This document shows, one piece after another, positions 34,622 to 45,987 of a DNA stretch of 64,000 nucleotides (within the stretch, counting starts at the first letter, position 1; every line of letters begins with the position of its first letter). A program made the translations under genes and the position numbers. The stretch comes from Petunia secreta (taxonomy: Eukaryota; Streptophyta; Magnoliopsida; Solanales; Solanaceae). The stretch lies in the NCBI GenBank assembly GCA_029990175.1, contig JARKIP010000042.1:2480001-2544000 (forward strand). The letters are read 5' to 3'. The notes below the pieces were generated by a model. That model was not told where the DNA came from and searched no databases. It worked only from the letters and a program-made list of their open reading frames with translations.

Positions 34622-35506
34622 ATGGCATTCTTCCATCCTTTCTCTTCGTCCACTAAAAATTCTTTTCCTCCCTCTTCTAGATCTACATCCTCCTCTTCCT
34701 CTTCAATTTCTAAACTCAAAGAAGAGGTTAGTTTTACTGATTTACAACAATCAATTGACGACTGAAAAATTCCTAAACATCCTCAGTCTACAATTTATAA
34801 GTCTAGATGGAATTTGACAAGTGACTACCACATTTCAACCATCGAACAAACTATTCCTCTTGAGTCAGATCATGACGACATCAAGCTTTTAAACCCAAAA
34901 TCTATAAAAAAATATAGAAAAAAGTACAACTATCTTCATTTTGGTTTAGTACAAATTGCAGCTAAACCTCTTTCCAGAGAAGGACTAGATACATCTCTCC
35001 TCCTCTGCCTTAGGGATTCTAGATTTCTAGACTTCAATGATTCTCTTCTAGGAATGGTAGAAACCAGTCTTTGTAATGGACCAATTTATTTTGACTGCTT
35101 TCCCAACTTTACTGTATCCCTTAAAGATAGGAATATACTAGACTCCTTGACATTAAATGTCAAGACATCCAATTATAAAACCAAAACTGGATCTCTTCCA
35201 GTTGCAATTATCTATAGAATCCAATACAAAGCTATGAATTCAGCTTTCAATTCTGGAGCCATGAAAACACTTCACAAAGGAGAAACTGTTCTCTTCCAAA
35301 CAGATCTTCAAAGATCCTATTTGTCAGTTCCAAGACCAATATCTTGGAATCAAGTTTCTTTACCTCAAAATTGGCTTTTGCAAGATGCTACCCCAGCCCA
35401 GAAGCCAGAAAATACAAATGTATCCCAGATCCAACAGTTTCCTTCAGGATCTGTAACTATTTCCTTCCGAAGTCTCACAGTCAAAGAATACCTTCCACGC
35501 CTTTAG
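34622..35506 (+). pseudogene. EPRV copy 3: movement protein region
   Basis: Same 30K-type movement protein as copy 2. TGA at 34763-34765 is private to this copy; the two early stops of copy 2 are absent. The frame then stays open through the core to about 35470, where loss of one G (CCGAAGTCTC against CCGAAGGTCTC) shifts it into a stop at 35506. Confidence 0.85.
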
Positions 35507-37503
35507 CACAGTCTGAGACCCAATCTGCTAGACATTCTGTCTCCTCATTTCCTTCTAGAATCGAAACCGTTAACTTCGAATCTAGGATTCCTCAAGCAGA
35601 ATACTCAGTGGAAACACCTCCAACTGAAGTTAACTTTGAAAGACCTCAGTCTCCTACATATTCATCTCTAGGTGCTGAATTAGGTGTTTTAGAAAAATAT
35701 TTTCAAATTGATAAAGAAAAACTCAGGACTGAATTTTACTCTCCTGAAAACCTTTTTAAGAGAACATGGTTTTTTAACAACTTTCAAGGAAATGAAAGAA
35801 AAAATCTTTAAAAAATTTATTATGAATCTTTGGACTCGATTCAAGAGCAAATTGATTTCTTTGAGTGGTTTGAAGCCTATGCTGAATACCACCATATAGA
35901 ATTTCCTTTTTCTAAATCTATTAATGTTTCAAAAATTTGGAAAACTTCAACAGGAGAAGAAGTCATCTCTGAACTTCCTCCACCACAAGGATTTTCAACA
36001 AATCATGGCAAAATCCAAGTGCTAGCTACTCCTTTCAAAGTAAAACCTGAGAGTGAACCTTTCACAAGCAAAGATATTAAAAATATCTGTGAACAAAATA
36101 ATTATACAAACAAGTATTTACAAACTCTTGGTGAATATTTGGTTTCGAAACCATCTTTTTCAGCATCTACTAGTTCTAAGCCAGTCGAAACATCTTCAAT
36201 TCCACTATTTAAACATTATGAGATTCCTAGAACTTTTGCTAATGAACTCCAGAGTCACCAATCTAAAAGTTTCCCTCAACTTTCTGACCTTCAACGTAGA
36301 ATCTCTGACATAGAAAAAACCTTTGTCATTCAAGACTCTGCAACCAAAGAGTCTATGGTTAAAGATGCTTCTATAGGTGTTCTTCGTGAGGTAGATACAG
36401 ATCGAGAATCCCAAACACATTCTGATCAATTTCATCCTGATCCTTCTCTAGAAGTTGCTTCTCTTAGAACAGGATCCTTCAACTGGCGACAACCCCAAAA
36501 ACTCTATTACCCTAGAGCTACGCATCCTGACATGATTTTAGAAGAAAAACCTAGCGTCATGCAGAACAACTACAATGCCAACAACATCTATGAGTGGAAC
36601 ATAGATGGTTGCTCCGAATACAATATTTTGTCCAAATTGCAGCAGATGACTATGGTAGCCACTGCATATAGAACTTCTCATAACTGTAGTGACCAGCTTA
36701 CTACCCACATATTAGTAGCAGGTTTTACAGGTCAACTTAAGGGCTGGTGGGATACCCATCTTAGTGAGGAAGATCATCAAAAGATTTTCTACAGCGTTAG
36801 AATTGATCCAACAGGGGAACCAATCCTGAAAGATGGCCAAGCGATTCCTGATTCAACCAACACCCTAATTTACACGATTATCAAAACTTTCATAGGCAGC
36901 CCAGGTATTTTCAGAGAAAGATCTTCTGAAATACTTAACAATCTTAAGTGTAAAACACTCTCTGATTTTAGGTGGTATAAAGATTCCTTTCATACCAGGA
37001 TATATGAAAAACCAGATGGAAACCTCCCATATTGGAAAGATAAATTCCTAGATGGCCTGCCTAAGTCTCTTAGAGATTTAGTCAAAGAGGAACTCCAAAG
37101 TCAATACACTGGTGATATTATGCCTTATGAATAAATCACCTATGGTCAACTTACCAGTCTTATTCAACAAGTTGCTCTCAAAATCTGTCGTCAAAATAAG
37201 ATATTGAGACAATTAGCCAAAGATAGAGCTCAAACTCGCAGAGATTTAGGAAGTTTCTGTGAACAATTTGGTATCCCTCCTTGTGCGAATAAGCCTCATA
37301 AAAGACGAAAGTCTAAAGATAAGGAGGCCGTCCCAAGAAATAGACCTTCTGCACCCAACAACAGAAAAACAAAACCTTCCTACTCCAAAAACAAAGCTCC
37401 ACCAGCTCTACCCAATAAACCTAAAGCACCAGGTTTCAAACCTCCAAATTCTGACAAATGTTACAGATGTAACAGAACTGGACATATCGCCAAATACTGC
37501 TAA
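35470..37503 (+). pseudogene. EPRV copy 3: coat protein with zinc knuckle
   Basis: After the frameshift the coat frame continues to a private TAA at 35809-35811, where copy 2 has CAA. It is then open from 35812 to 37134, the shared TAA after GDIMPYE. The knuckle region is 37204-37503. Here the segment TTTAAACATTATGAG (about 36208) carries the ACATT variant that later served as the recombination point with RT. Confidence 0.88.
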
Positions 37504-39106
37504 TTAGCTAATAAAGTTAGAAACCTTGAACTAGATGAGTCTATTCTTAACCAAATAGAACAACTCCTACTAGAAGATAGTGATGCTTCTGATATTGCTG
37601 ATGATGAACTTGAACAGCAATTCAACCAACTTGAAGATGATGATGTACAATCATCTCCGTCCGAATCTAGCCAAGAAGACCAAAATAGCCAACCCGAGAT
37701 TAATGTTCTCTCTAAAGAACAAGATCTCCTCCTTGAGCTTATTAGTAATCTTGAGAATTCTGACCAAAAGAAACATTATCTAGAGCAGTTCAAACGAACC
37801 ATAGATAAGCCTTCCACATCTTCAAGTACCTTTCCAAATCACCCTCACATAGCTAATACTTACAATATTACTGACATTCTTAATAGGTTTCCTTCACAGA
37901 AACCCAAGACCATAACTATCCAGGATCTACAAACGGAGATAGCACTCCTCAAGGAAGAAATTCGTGAAATTAGAGCAAAACAAGACATAGATCGCCTTGT
38001 TCTCCAACAGCTTTCTACCCAGCCCGAACAGCCTAGACAAACAGAAACCAAACCAGTTGATCAGGAAGATTTCATCAACTACCTCTCTAGACTTTCCATC
38101 CAGAAATGGCATATTAGGGTTACCCTAGTTATCAATAAGTCCTTCACTTTAGATATAGTCGCCTTATTTGATACAGGTGCGGATCTCAATTGTATACAAG
38201 AAGGACTCATCCCAACAAAATACTTTGAGAAAACCAAAGAAGCCCTTAGAGCAGCCAATGGCAAAAAATTAGGAATTAGCTTCAAACTCTCTGATGTTGA
38301 AGTAAGAACTTCCTTGGAAAATTCTTCTTTGTCAGTCTCAACTTCTTTCTTGTTAGTAAAAGACCTTACTAACTCAGTCATATTAGGCACCCCTTTTATC
38401 CAAGAAATCATGCCTTTTATATCACTAACCAAGGCATTCAAATTGAGTGCATAGGAAATAAGATACTCCTCCCTTTTGATAAACCTCCTATCAAAAAGGT
38501 CTTGTCTACTTTGAAACATAAGGAAGCCCAAATCAATTTCCTCAAAGAAGAAGTAGCATTTCAAAGGCTACAACAACAGCTTCAAGATCCTTCTCTTCAG
38601 TCTAAAGTTAAAACTTTAGAAGCCAAAATCCAAAAAGATCTCTGTGCTGATTTACCAACAGCCTTTTGGAATCGAAAGAAACACATAGTCAGACTTCCTT
38701 ATGAACCTGACTTCGATGAAAAAACCATTCCTACTAAAGCTCGTCCTATCCAGATGAATCACGAGTTAACAATCCATTGCCAAAGTGAGATCAAAGATCT
38801 TCTTGACAAACACATTATCTCTCCCAGTAAATCCCCTTGGAGTTGTGCTGCTTTTTATGTTAATAAAAACTCAGAAATTGAGTGAGGTATTCCTCGTTTA
38901 GTCATTAATTACAAACCTTTGAATACAGCTCTCCGTTAGATTAGATACCTATCCCAAACAAAAAGGATTTACTTCAGCGGCTTTACGCTGCTACTATTTT
39001 TTCAAAATTTGATTTAAAATCAGGTTTTTGACAAATTCAAATTGATCCAAGAGATCGGTATAAAACTGCTTTTACTGTTCCCTTTGGACAATATGAATGG
39101 AATGTA
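37504..39106 (+). pseudogene. EPRV unit 3a: protease and RT N-terminal region
   Basis: Same protease and RT-finger sequence as copy 2, including the shared stops after SEIE and LR. A net 1-bp loss (TTTTATATCACT against TTTTATGGTCACT) near 38421 adds a frameshift. The same loss occurs in units 3b and 3c and marks them as one lineage. An open block resumes at 38502-38885. Confidence 0.87.
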
Positions 39107-40165
39107 ATGCCATTCGGATTAAAAAATGCTCCTTCAGAATTTCAAAGAATTATGAATGACGTTTTTAATCCTTTTTCAAAATTTATTATCGTTTACATTG
39201 ATGATGTCTTAGTATTTTCTACTAGCATCGATCAACATTTTAAACATTATGAGATTCCTAGAACTTTTGCTAATGAACTCCAGAGTCACCAATCTAAAAG
39301 TTTCCCTCAACTTTCTGACCTTCAACGTAGAATCTCTGACATAGAAAAAACCTTTGTCATTCAAGACTCTGCAACCAAAGAGTCTATGGTTAAAGATGCT
39401 TCTATAGGTGTTCTTCGTGAGGTAGATACAGATCGAGAATCCCAAACACATTCTGATCAATTTCATCCTGATCCTTCTCTAGAAGTTGCTTCTCTTAGAA
39501 CAGGATCCTTCAACTGGCGACAACCCCAAAAACTCTATTACCCTAGAGCTACGCATCCTGACATGATTTTAGAAGAAAAACCTAGCGTCATGCAGAACAA
39601 CTACAATGCCAACAACATCTATGAGTGGAACATAGATGGTTGCTCCGAATACAATATTTTGTCCAAATTGCAGCAGATGACTATGGTAGCCACTGCATAT
39701 AGAACTTCTCATAACTGTAGTGACCAGCTTACTACCCACATATTAGTAGCAGGTTTTACAGGTCAACTTAAGGGCTGGTGGGATACCCATCTTAGTGAGG
39801 AAGATCATCAAAAGATTTTCTACAGCGTTAGAATTGATCCAACAGGGGAACCAATCCTGAAAGATGGCCAAGCGATTCCTGATTCAACCAACACCCTAAT
39901 TTACACGATTATCAAAACTTTCATAGGCAGCCCAGGTATTTTCAGAGAAAGATCTTCTGAAATACTTAACAATCTTAAGTGTAAAACACTCTCTGATTTT
40001 AGGTGGTATAAAGATTCCTTTCTTACCAGGATATATGAAAAACCAGATGGAAACCTCCCATATTGGAAAGAAAAATTCCTAGATGGCCTGCCTAAGTCTC
40101 TTAGAGATTTAGTCAAAGAGGAACTCCAAAGTCAATACACTGGTGATATTATGCCTTATGAATAA
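39107..40165 (+). pseudogene. EPRV chimeric RT-coat frame (unit 3b)
   Basis: RT palm including YIDD (39107 to about 39240) joins in frame to the middle of the coat protein at TTTAAACATT, giving 352 open codons (SIDQHFKH joined to YEIPRTFANEL). The rest of RT, RNase H, the second ORF and the movement protein are skipped at this junction. The chimera is the product of recombination between sites 3 kb apart, not a known viral arrangement. It ends at the shared coat stop. Confidence 0.9.
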
Positions 40166-42137
40166 ATCACCTATGGTCAACTTACCAGTCTTATTCAACA
40201 AGTTGCTCTCAAAATCTGTCGTCAAAATAAGATATTGAGACAATTAGCCAAAGATAGAGCTCAAACTCGCAGAGATTTAGGAAGTTTCTGTGAACAATTT
40301 GGTATCCCTCCTTGTGCGAATAAGCCTCATAAAAGACGAAAGTCTAAAGATAAGGAGGCCGTCCCAAGAAATAGACCTTCTGCACCCAACAACAGAAAAA
40401 CAAAACCTTCCTACTCCAAAAACAAAGCTCCACCAGCTCTACCCAATAAACCTAAAGCACCAGGTTTCAAACCTCCAAATTCTGACAAATGTTACAGATG
40501 TAACAGAACTGGACATATCGCCAAATACTGCTAATTAGCTAATAAAGTTAGAAACCTTGAACTAGATGAGTCTATTCTTAACCAAATAGAACAACTCCTA
40601 CTAGAAGATAGTGATGCTTCTGATATTGCTGATGATGAACTTGAACAGCAATTCAACCAACTTGAAGATGATGATGTACAATCATCTCCGTCCGAATCTA
40701 GCCAAGAAGACCAAAATAGCCAACCCGAGATTAATGTTCTCTCTAAAGAACAAGATCTCCTCCTTGAGCTTATTAGTAATCTTGAGAATTCTGACCAAAA
40801 GAAACATTATCTAGAGCAGTTCAAACGAACCATAGATAAGCCTTCCACATCTTCAAGTACCTTTCCAAATCACCCTCACATAGCTAATACTTACAATATT
40901 ACTGACATTCTTAATAGGTTTCCTTCACAGAAACCCAAGACCATAACTATCCAGGATCTACAAACGGAGATAGCACTCCTCAAGGAAGAAATTCGTGAAA
41001 TTAGAGCAAAACAAGACATAGATCGCCTTGTTCTCCAACAGCTTTCTACCCAGCCCGAACAGCCTAGACAAACAGAAACCAAACCAGTTGATCAGGAAGA
41101 TTTCATCAACTACCTCTCTAGACTTTCCATCCAGAAATGGCATATTAGGGTTACCCTAGTTATCAATAAGTCCTTCACTTTAGATATAGTCGCCTTATTT
41201 GATACAGGTGCGGATCTCAATTGTATACAAGAAGGACTCATCCCAACAAAATACTTTGAGAAAACCAAAGAAGCCCTTAGAGCAGCCAATGGCAAAAAAT
41301 TAGGAATTAGCTTCAAACTCTCTGATGTTGAAGTAAGAACTTCCTTGGAAAATTCTTCTTTATCAGTCTCAACTTCTTTCTTGTTAGTAAAAGACCTTAC
41401 TAACTCAGTCATATTAGGCACCCCTTTTATCCAAGAAATCATGCCTTTTATATCACTAACCAAGGCATTCAAATTGAGTGCATAGGAAATAAGATACTCC
41501 TCCCTTTTGATAAACCTCCTATCAAAAAGGTCTTGTCTACTTTGAAACATAAGGAAGCCCAAATCAATTTCCTCAAAGAAGAAGTAGCATTTCAAAGGCT
41601 ACAACAACAGCTTCAAGATCCTTCTCTTCAGTCTAAAGTTAAAACTTTAGAAGCCAAAATCCAAAAAGATCTCTGTGCTGATTTACCAACAGCCTTTTGG
41701 AATCGAAAGAAACACATAGTCAGACTTCCTTATGAACCTGACTTCGATGAAAAAACCATTCCTACTAAAGCTCGTCCTATCCAGATGAATCACGAGTTAA
41801 CAATCCATTGCCAAAGTGAGATCAAAGATCTTCTTGACAAACACATTATCTCTCCCAGTAAATCCCCTTGGAGTTGTGCTGCTTTTTATGTTAATAAAAA
41901 CTCAGAAATTGAGTGAGGTATCCCTCGTTTAGTCATTAATTACAAACCTTTGAATACAGCTCTCCGTTAGATTAGATACCTATCCCAAACAAAAAGGATT
42001 TACTTCAGCGGCTTTACGCTGCTACTATTTTTTCAAAATTTGATTTAAAATCAGGTTTTTGACAAATTCAAATTGATCCAAGAGATCGGTATAAAACTGC
42101 TTTTACTGTTCCCTTTGGACAATATGAATGGAATGTA
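40166..42137 (+). pseudogene. EPRV unit 3b: zinc knuckle, protease, RT N-terminal region
   Basis: Near-identical to 37135-39106 at a spacing of 3,031 bp: knuckle 40235-40534, shared stops, shared 1-bp loss near 41451, open block 41533-41916. Only a few substitutions distinguish it from unit 3a. Confidence 0.88.
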
Positions 42138-43196
42138 ATGCCATTCGGATTAAAAAATGCTCCTTCAGAATTTCAAAGAATTATGAATGACGTTTTTAAT
42201 CCTTTTTCAAAATTTATTATCGTTTACATTGATGATGTCTTAGTATTTTCTACTAGCATCGATCAACATTTTAAACATTATGAGATTCCTAGAACTTTTG
42301 CTAATGAACTCCAGAGTCACCAATCTAAAAGTTTCCCTCAACTTTCTGACCTTCAACGTAGAATCTCTGACATAGAAAAAACCTTTGTCATTCAAGACTC
42401 TGCAACCAAAGAGTCTATGGTTAAAGATGCTTCTATAGGTGTTCTTCGTGAGGTAGATACAGATTGAGAATCCCAAACACATTCTGATCAATTTCATCCT
42501 GATCCTTCTCTAGAAGTTGCTTCTCTTAGAACAGGATCCTTCAACTGGCGACAACCCCAAAAACTCTATTACCCTAGAGCTACGCATCCTGACATGATTT
42601 TAGAAGAAAAACCTAGCGTCATGCAGAACAACTACAATGCCAACAACATCTATGAGTGGAACATAGATGGTTGCTCCGAATACAATATTTTGTCCAAATT
42701 GCAGCAGATGACTATGGTAGCCACTGCATATAGAACTTCTCATAACTGTAGTGACCAGCTTACTACCCACATATTAGTAGCAGGTTTTACAGGTCAACTT
42801 AAGGGCTGGTGGGATACCCATCTTAGTGAGGAAGATCATCAAAAGATTTTCTACAGCGTTAGAATTGATCCAACAGGGGAACCAATCCTGAAAGATGGCC
42901 AAGCGATTCCTGATTCAACCAACACCCTAATTTACACGATTATCAAAACTTTCATAGGCAGCCCAGGTATTTTCAGAGAAAGATCTTCTGAAATACTTAA
43001 CAATCTTAAGTGTAAAACACTCTCTGATTTTAGGTGGTATAAAGATTCCTTTCTTACCAGGATATATGAAAAACCAGATGGAAACCTCCCATATTGGAAA
43101 GAAAAATTCCTAGATGGCCTGCCTAAGTCTCTTAGAGATTTAGTCAAAGAGGAACTCCAAAGTCAATACACTGGTGATATTATGCCTTATGAATAA
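42138..43196 (+). pseudogene. EPRV chimeric RT-coat frame (unit 3c)
   Basis: Second copy of the RT-to-coat fusion with the same junction at about 42271. A private TGA at 42465-42467 (CGA in the sister unit) ends it after 109 codons. The coat frame is open again to 43196. Confidence 0.9.
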
Positions 43197-45164
43197 ATCA
43201 CCTATGGTCAACTTACCAGTCTTATTCAACAAGTTGCTCTCAAAATCTGTCGTCAAAATAAGATATTGAGACAATTAGCCAAAGATAGAGCTCAAACTCG
43301 CAGAGATTTAGGAAGTTTCTGTGAACAATTTGGTATCCCTCCTTGTGCGAATAAGCCTCATAAAAGACGAAAGGCTAAAGATAAGGAGGCCGTCCCAAGA
43401 AATAGACCTTCTGCACCCAACAACAGAAAAACAAAACCTTCCTACTCCAAAAACAAAGCTCCACTAGCTCTACCCAATAAACCTAAAGCACCAGGTTTCA
43501 AACCTCCAAATTCTGACAAATGTTACAGATGTAACAGAACTGGACATATCGCCAAATACTGCTAATTAGCTAATAAAGTTAGAAACCTTGAACTAGATGA
43601 GTTTATTCTTAACCAAATAGAACAACTCCTACTAGAAGATAGTGATGCTTCTGATATTGCTGATGATGAACTTGAACAGCAATTCAACCAACTTGAAGAT
43701 GATGATGTACAATCATCTCCGTCCGAATCTAGCCAAGAAGACCAAAATAGGCAACCCGAGATTAATGTTCTCTCTAAAGAACAAGATCTCCTCCTTGAGC
43801 TTATTAGTAATCTTGAGAATTCTGACCAAAAGAAACATTATCTAGAGCAGTTCAAACGAACCATAGATAAGCCTTCCACATCTTCAAGTACCTTTCCAAA
43901 TCACTCTCACATAGCTAATACTTACAATATTACTGACATTCTTAATAGGTTTCCTTCACAGAAACCCAAGACCATAACTATCCAGGATCTACAAACGGAG
44001 ATAGCACTCCTCAAGGAAGAAATTCGTGAAATTAGAGCAAAACAAGACATAGATCGCCTTGTTCTCCAACAGCTTTCTACCCAGCCCGAACAGCCTAGAC
44101 AAACAGAAACCAAACCAGTTGATCAGGAAGATTTCATCAACTACCTCTCTAGACTTTCCATCCAGAAATGGCATATTAGGGTTACCCTAGTTATCAATAA
44201 GTCCTTCACTTTAGATATAGTCGCCTTATTTGATACAGGTGCGGATCTCAATTGTATACAAGAAGGACTCATACCAACAAAATACTTTGAGAAAACCAAA
44301 GAAGCCCTTAGAGCAGCCAATGGCAAAAATTAGGAATTAGCTTCAAACTCTCTGATGTTGAAGTAAGAACTTCCTTGGAAAATTCTTCTTTGTCAGTCTC
44401 AACTTCTTTCTTGTTAGTAAAAGACCTTACTAACTCAGTCATATTAGTCACCCCTTTTATCCAAGAAATCATGCCTTTTATATCACTAACCAAGGCATTC
44501 AAATTGAGTGCATAGGAAATAAGATACTCCTCCCTTTTGATAAACCTCCTATCAAAAAGGTCTTGTCTACTTTGAAACATAAGGAAGCCCAAATCAATTT
44601 CCTCAAAGAAGAAGTAGCATTTCAAAGGCTACAACAACAGCTTCAAGATCCTCTTCAGTCTAAAGTTAAAACTTTAGAAGCCAAAATCCAAAAAGATCTC
44701 TGTGCTGATTTACCAACAGCCTTTTGGAATCGAAAGAAACACATAGTCAGACTTCCTTATGAACCTGACTTCGATGAAAAAACCATTCCTACTAAAGCTC
44801 GTCCTATCCAGATGAATCACGAGTTAACAATCCATTGCCAAAGTGAGATCAAAGATCTTCTTGACAAACACATTATCTCTCCCAGTAAATTCCCTTGGAG
44901 TTGTGCTGCTTTTTATGTTAATAAAAACTCAGAAATTGAGTGAGGTATCCCTCGTTTAGTCATTAATTACAAACCTTTGAATACAGCTCTCCGTTAGATT
45001 AGATACCTATCCCAAACAAAAAGGATTTACTTCAGCGGCTTTACGCTGCTACTATTTTTTCAAAATTTGATTTAAAATCAGGTTTTTGACAAATTCAAAT
45101 TGATCCAAGAGATCGGTATAAAACTGCTACTACTGTTCCCTTTGGACAATATGAATGGAATGTA
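43197..45164 (+). pseudogene. EPRV unit 3c: zinc knuckle, protease, RT N-terminal region
   Basis: Same series as unit 3b with private changes: 1-bp loss near 44329, a G-to-T change in the LGTP-type protease block near 44449, and loss of one codon near 44652. Between about 43370 and 43605 it carries copy 2 variants (KRRKAKDK, GAGTTTATTC) instead of those of 3a/3b, so it is a mosaic. Confidence 0.87.
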
Positions 45165-45986
45165 ATGCCATTCGGATTAAAAAATGCTCCTTCAGAATTT
45201 CAAAGAATTATGAATGACGTTTTTAATCCTTTTTCAAAATTTATTATCGTTTACATTGATGATGTCTTAGTATTTTCTACTAGCATCGATCAACATTTTA
45301 AACATTTGAGAATCTTCTTTAATACCATTAAAGAAAATGGCTTAGTTCTTTCAAAAACTAAGTATAGTCTTTTTCAAATTAATATACGATTTTTAGGTCA
45401 CAATATCCAACAAGGAACTATTGTCCCCATCCAGAGACCAATTCAGTTTTCTGATAAGTTCCCTGATCAAATCTTAGATAAAACCCAGCTTCAAAGATTT
45501 TTAGGTTGTGTTAATTATGTATCTGATTTTATTCCAGGCATTAGCAATTTGCTAGAACCTCTTCCTTGTTTATTTCTCCCTGATCCTTCTGCATTCAAAA
45601 TTGTTGAAACAGATGCATCAGACATTGGTTATGGTGGCATATTAAAACAAAAGAAAGATGGCAAAGAACATATCATTGCATTTGCATCAAAGCATTGGAA
45701 TAATGCTCAACAAAATTATCCTACAATTAAAAAAGAAATTTTAGCAATTGTTTTATGCATTTCTAAATTTCAAGCTGATTTACTAAACCAAAAATTCCTT
45801 TTGAAAATTGATTGTAAAGCTGCAAAATCTATTTTACAAAAAGATGTACAAAACCTTGCATCAAAACATATATTTGCCAGATGGCAAGCTATTTTATCTA
45901 TTTTTGATTTTGATATAGAATATATCAAAGGGAGCTCAAACTCTATTCCAGATTTTCTCACTCGAGAATTCTTGCAGGGAAGATAA
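45165..45986 (+). pseudogene. EPRV last copy: RT palm and RNase H, open frame
   Basis: A 273-codon open frame with YIDD and complete RNase H, ending TAA 45984-45986. It carries the 87-bp deletion in the thumb/connection shared with copy 2, so the RT is unlikely to be functional, and upstream RT is cut off by stops and a frame change. Confidence 0.9.
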
Positions 45987-45987
45987 T

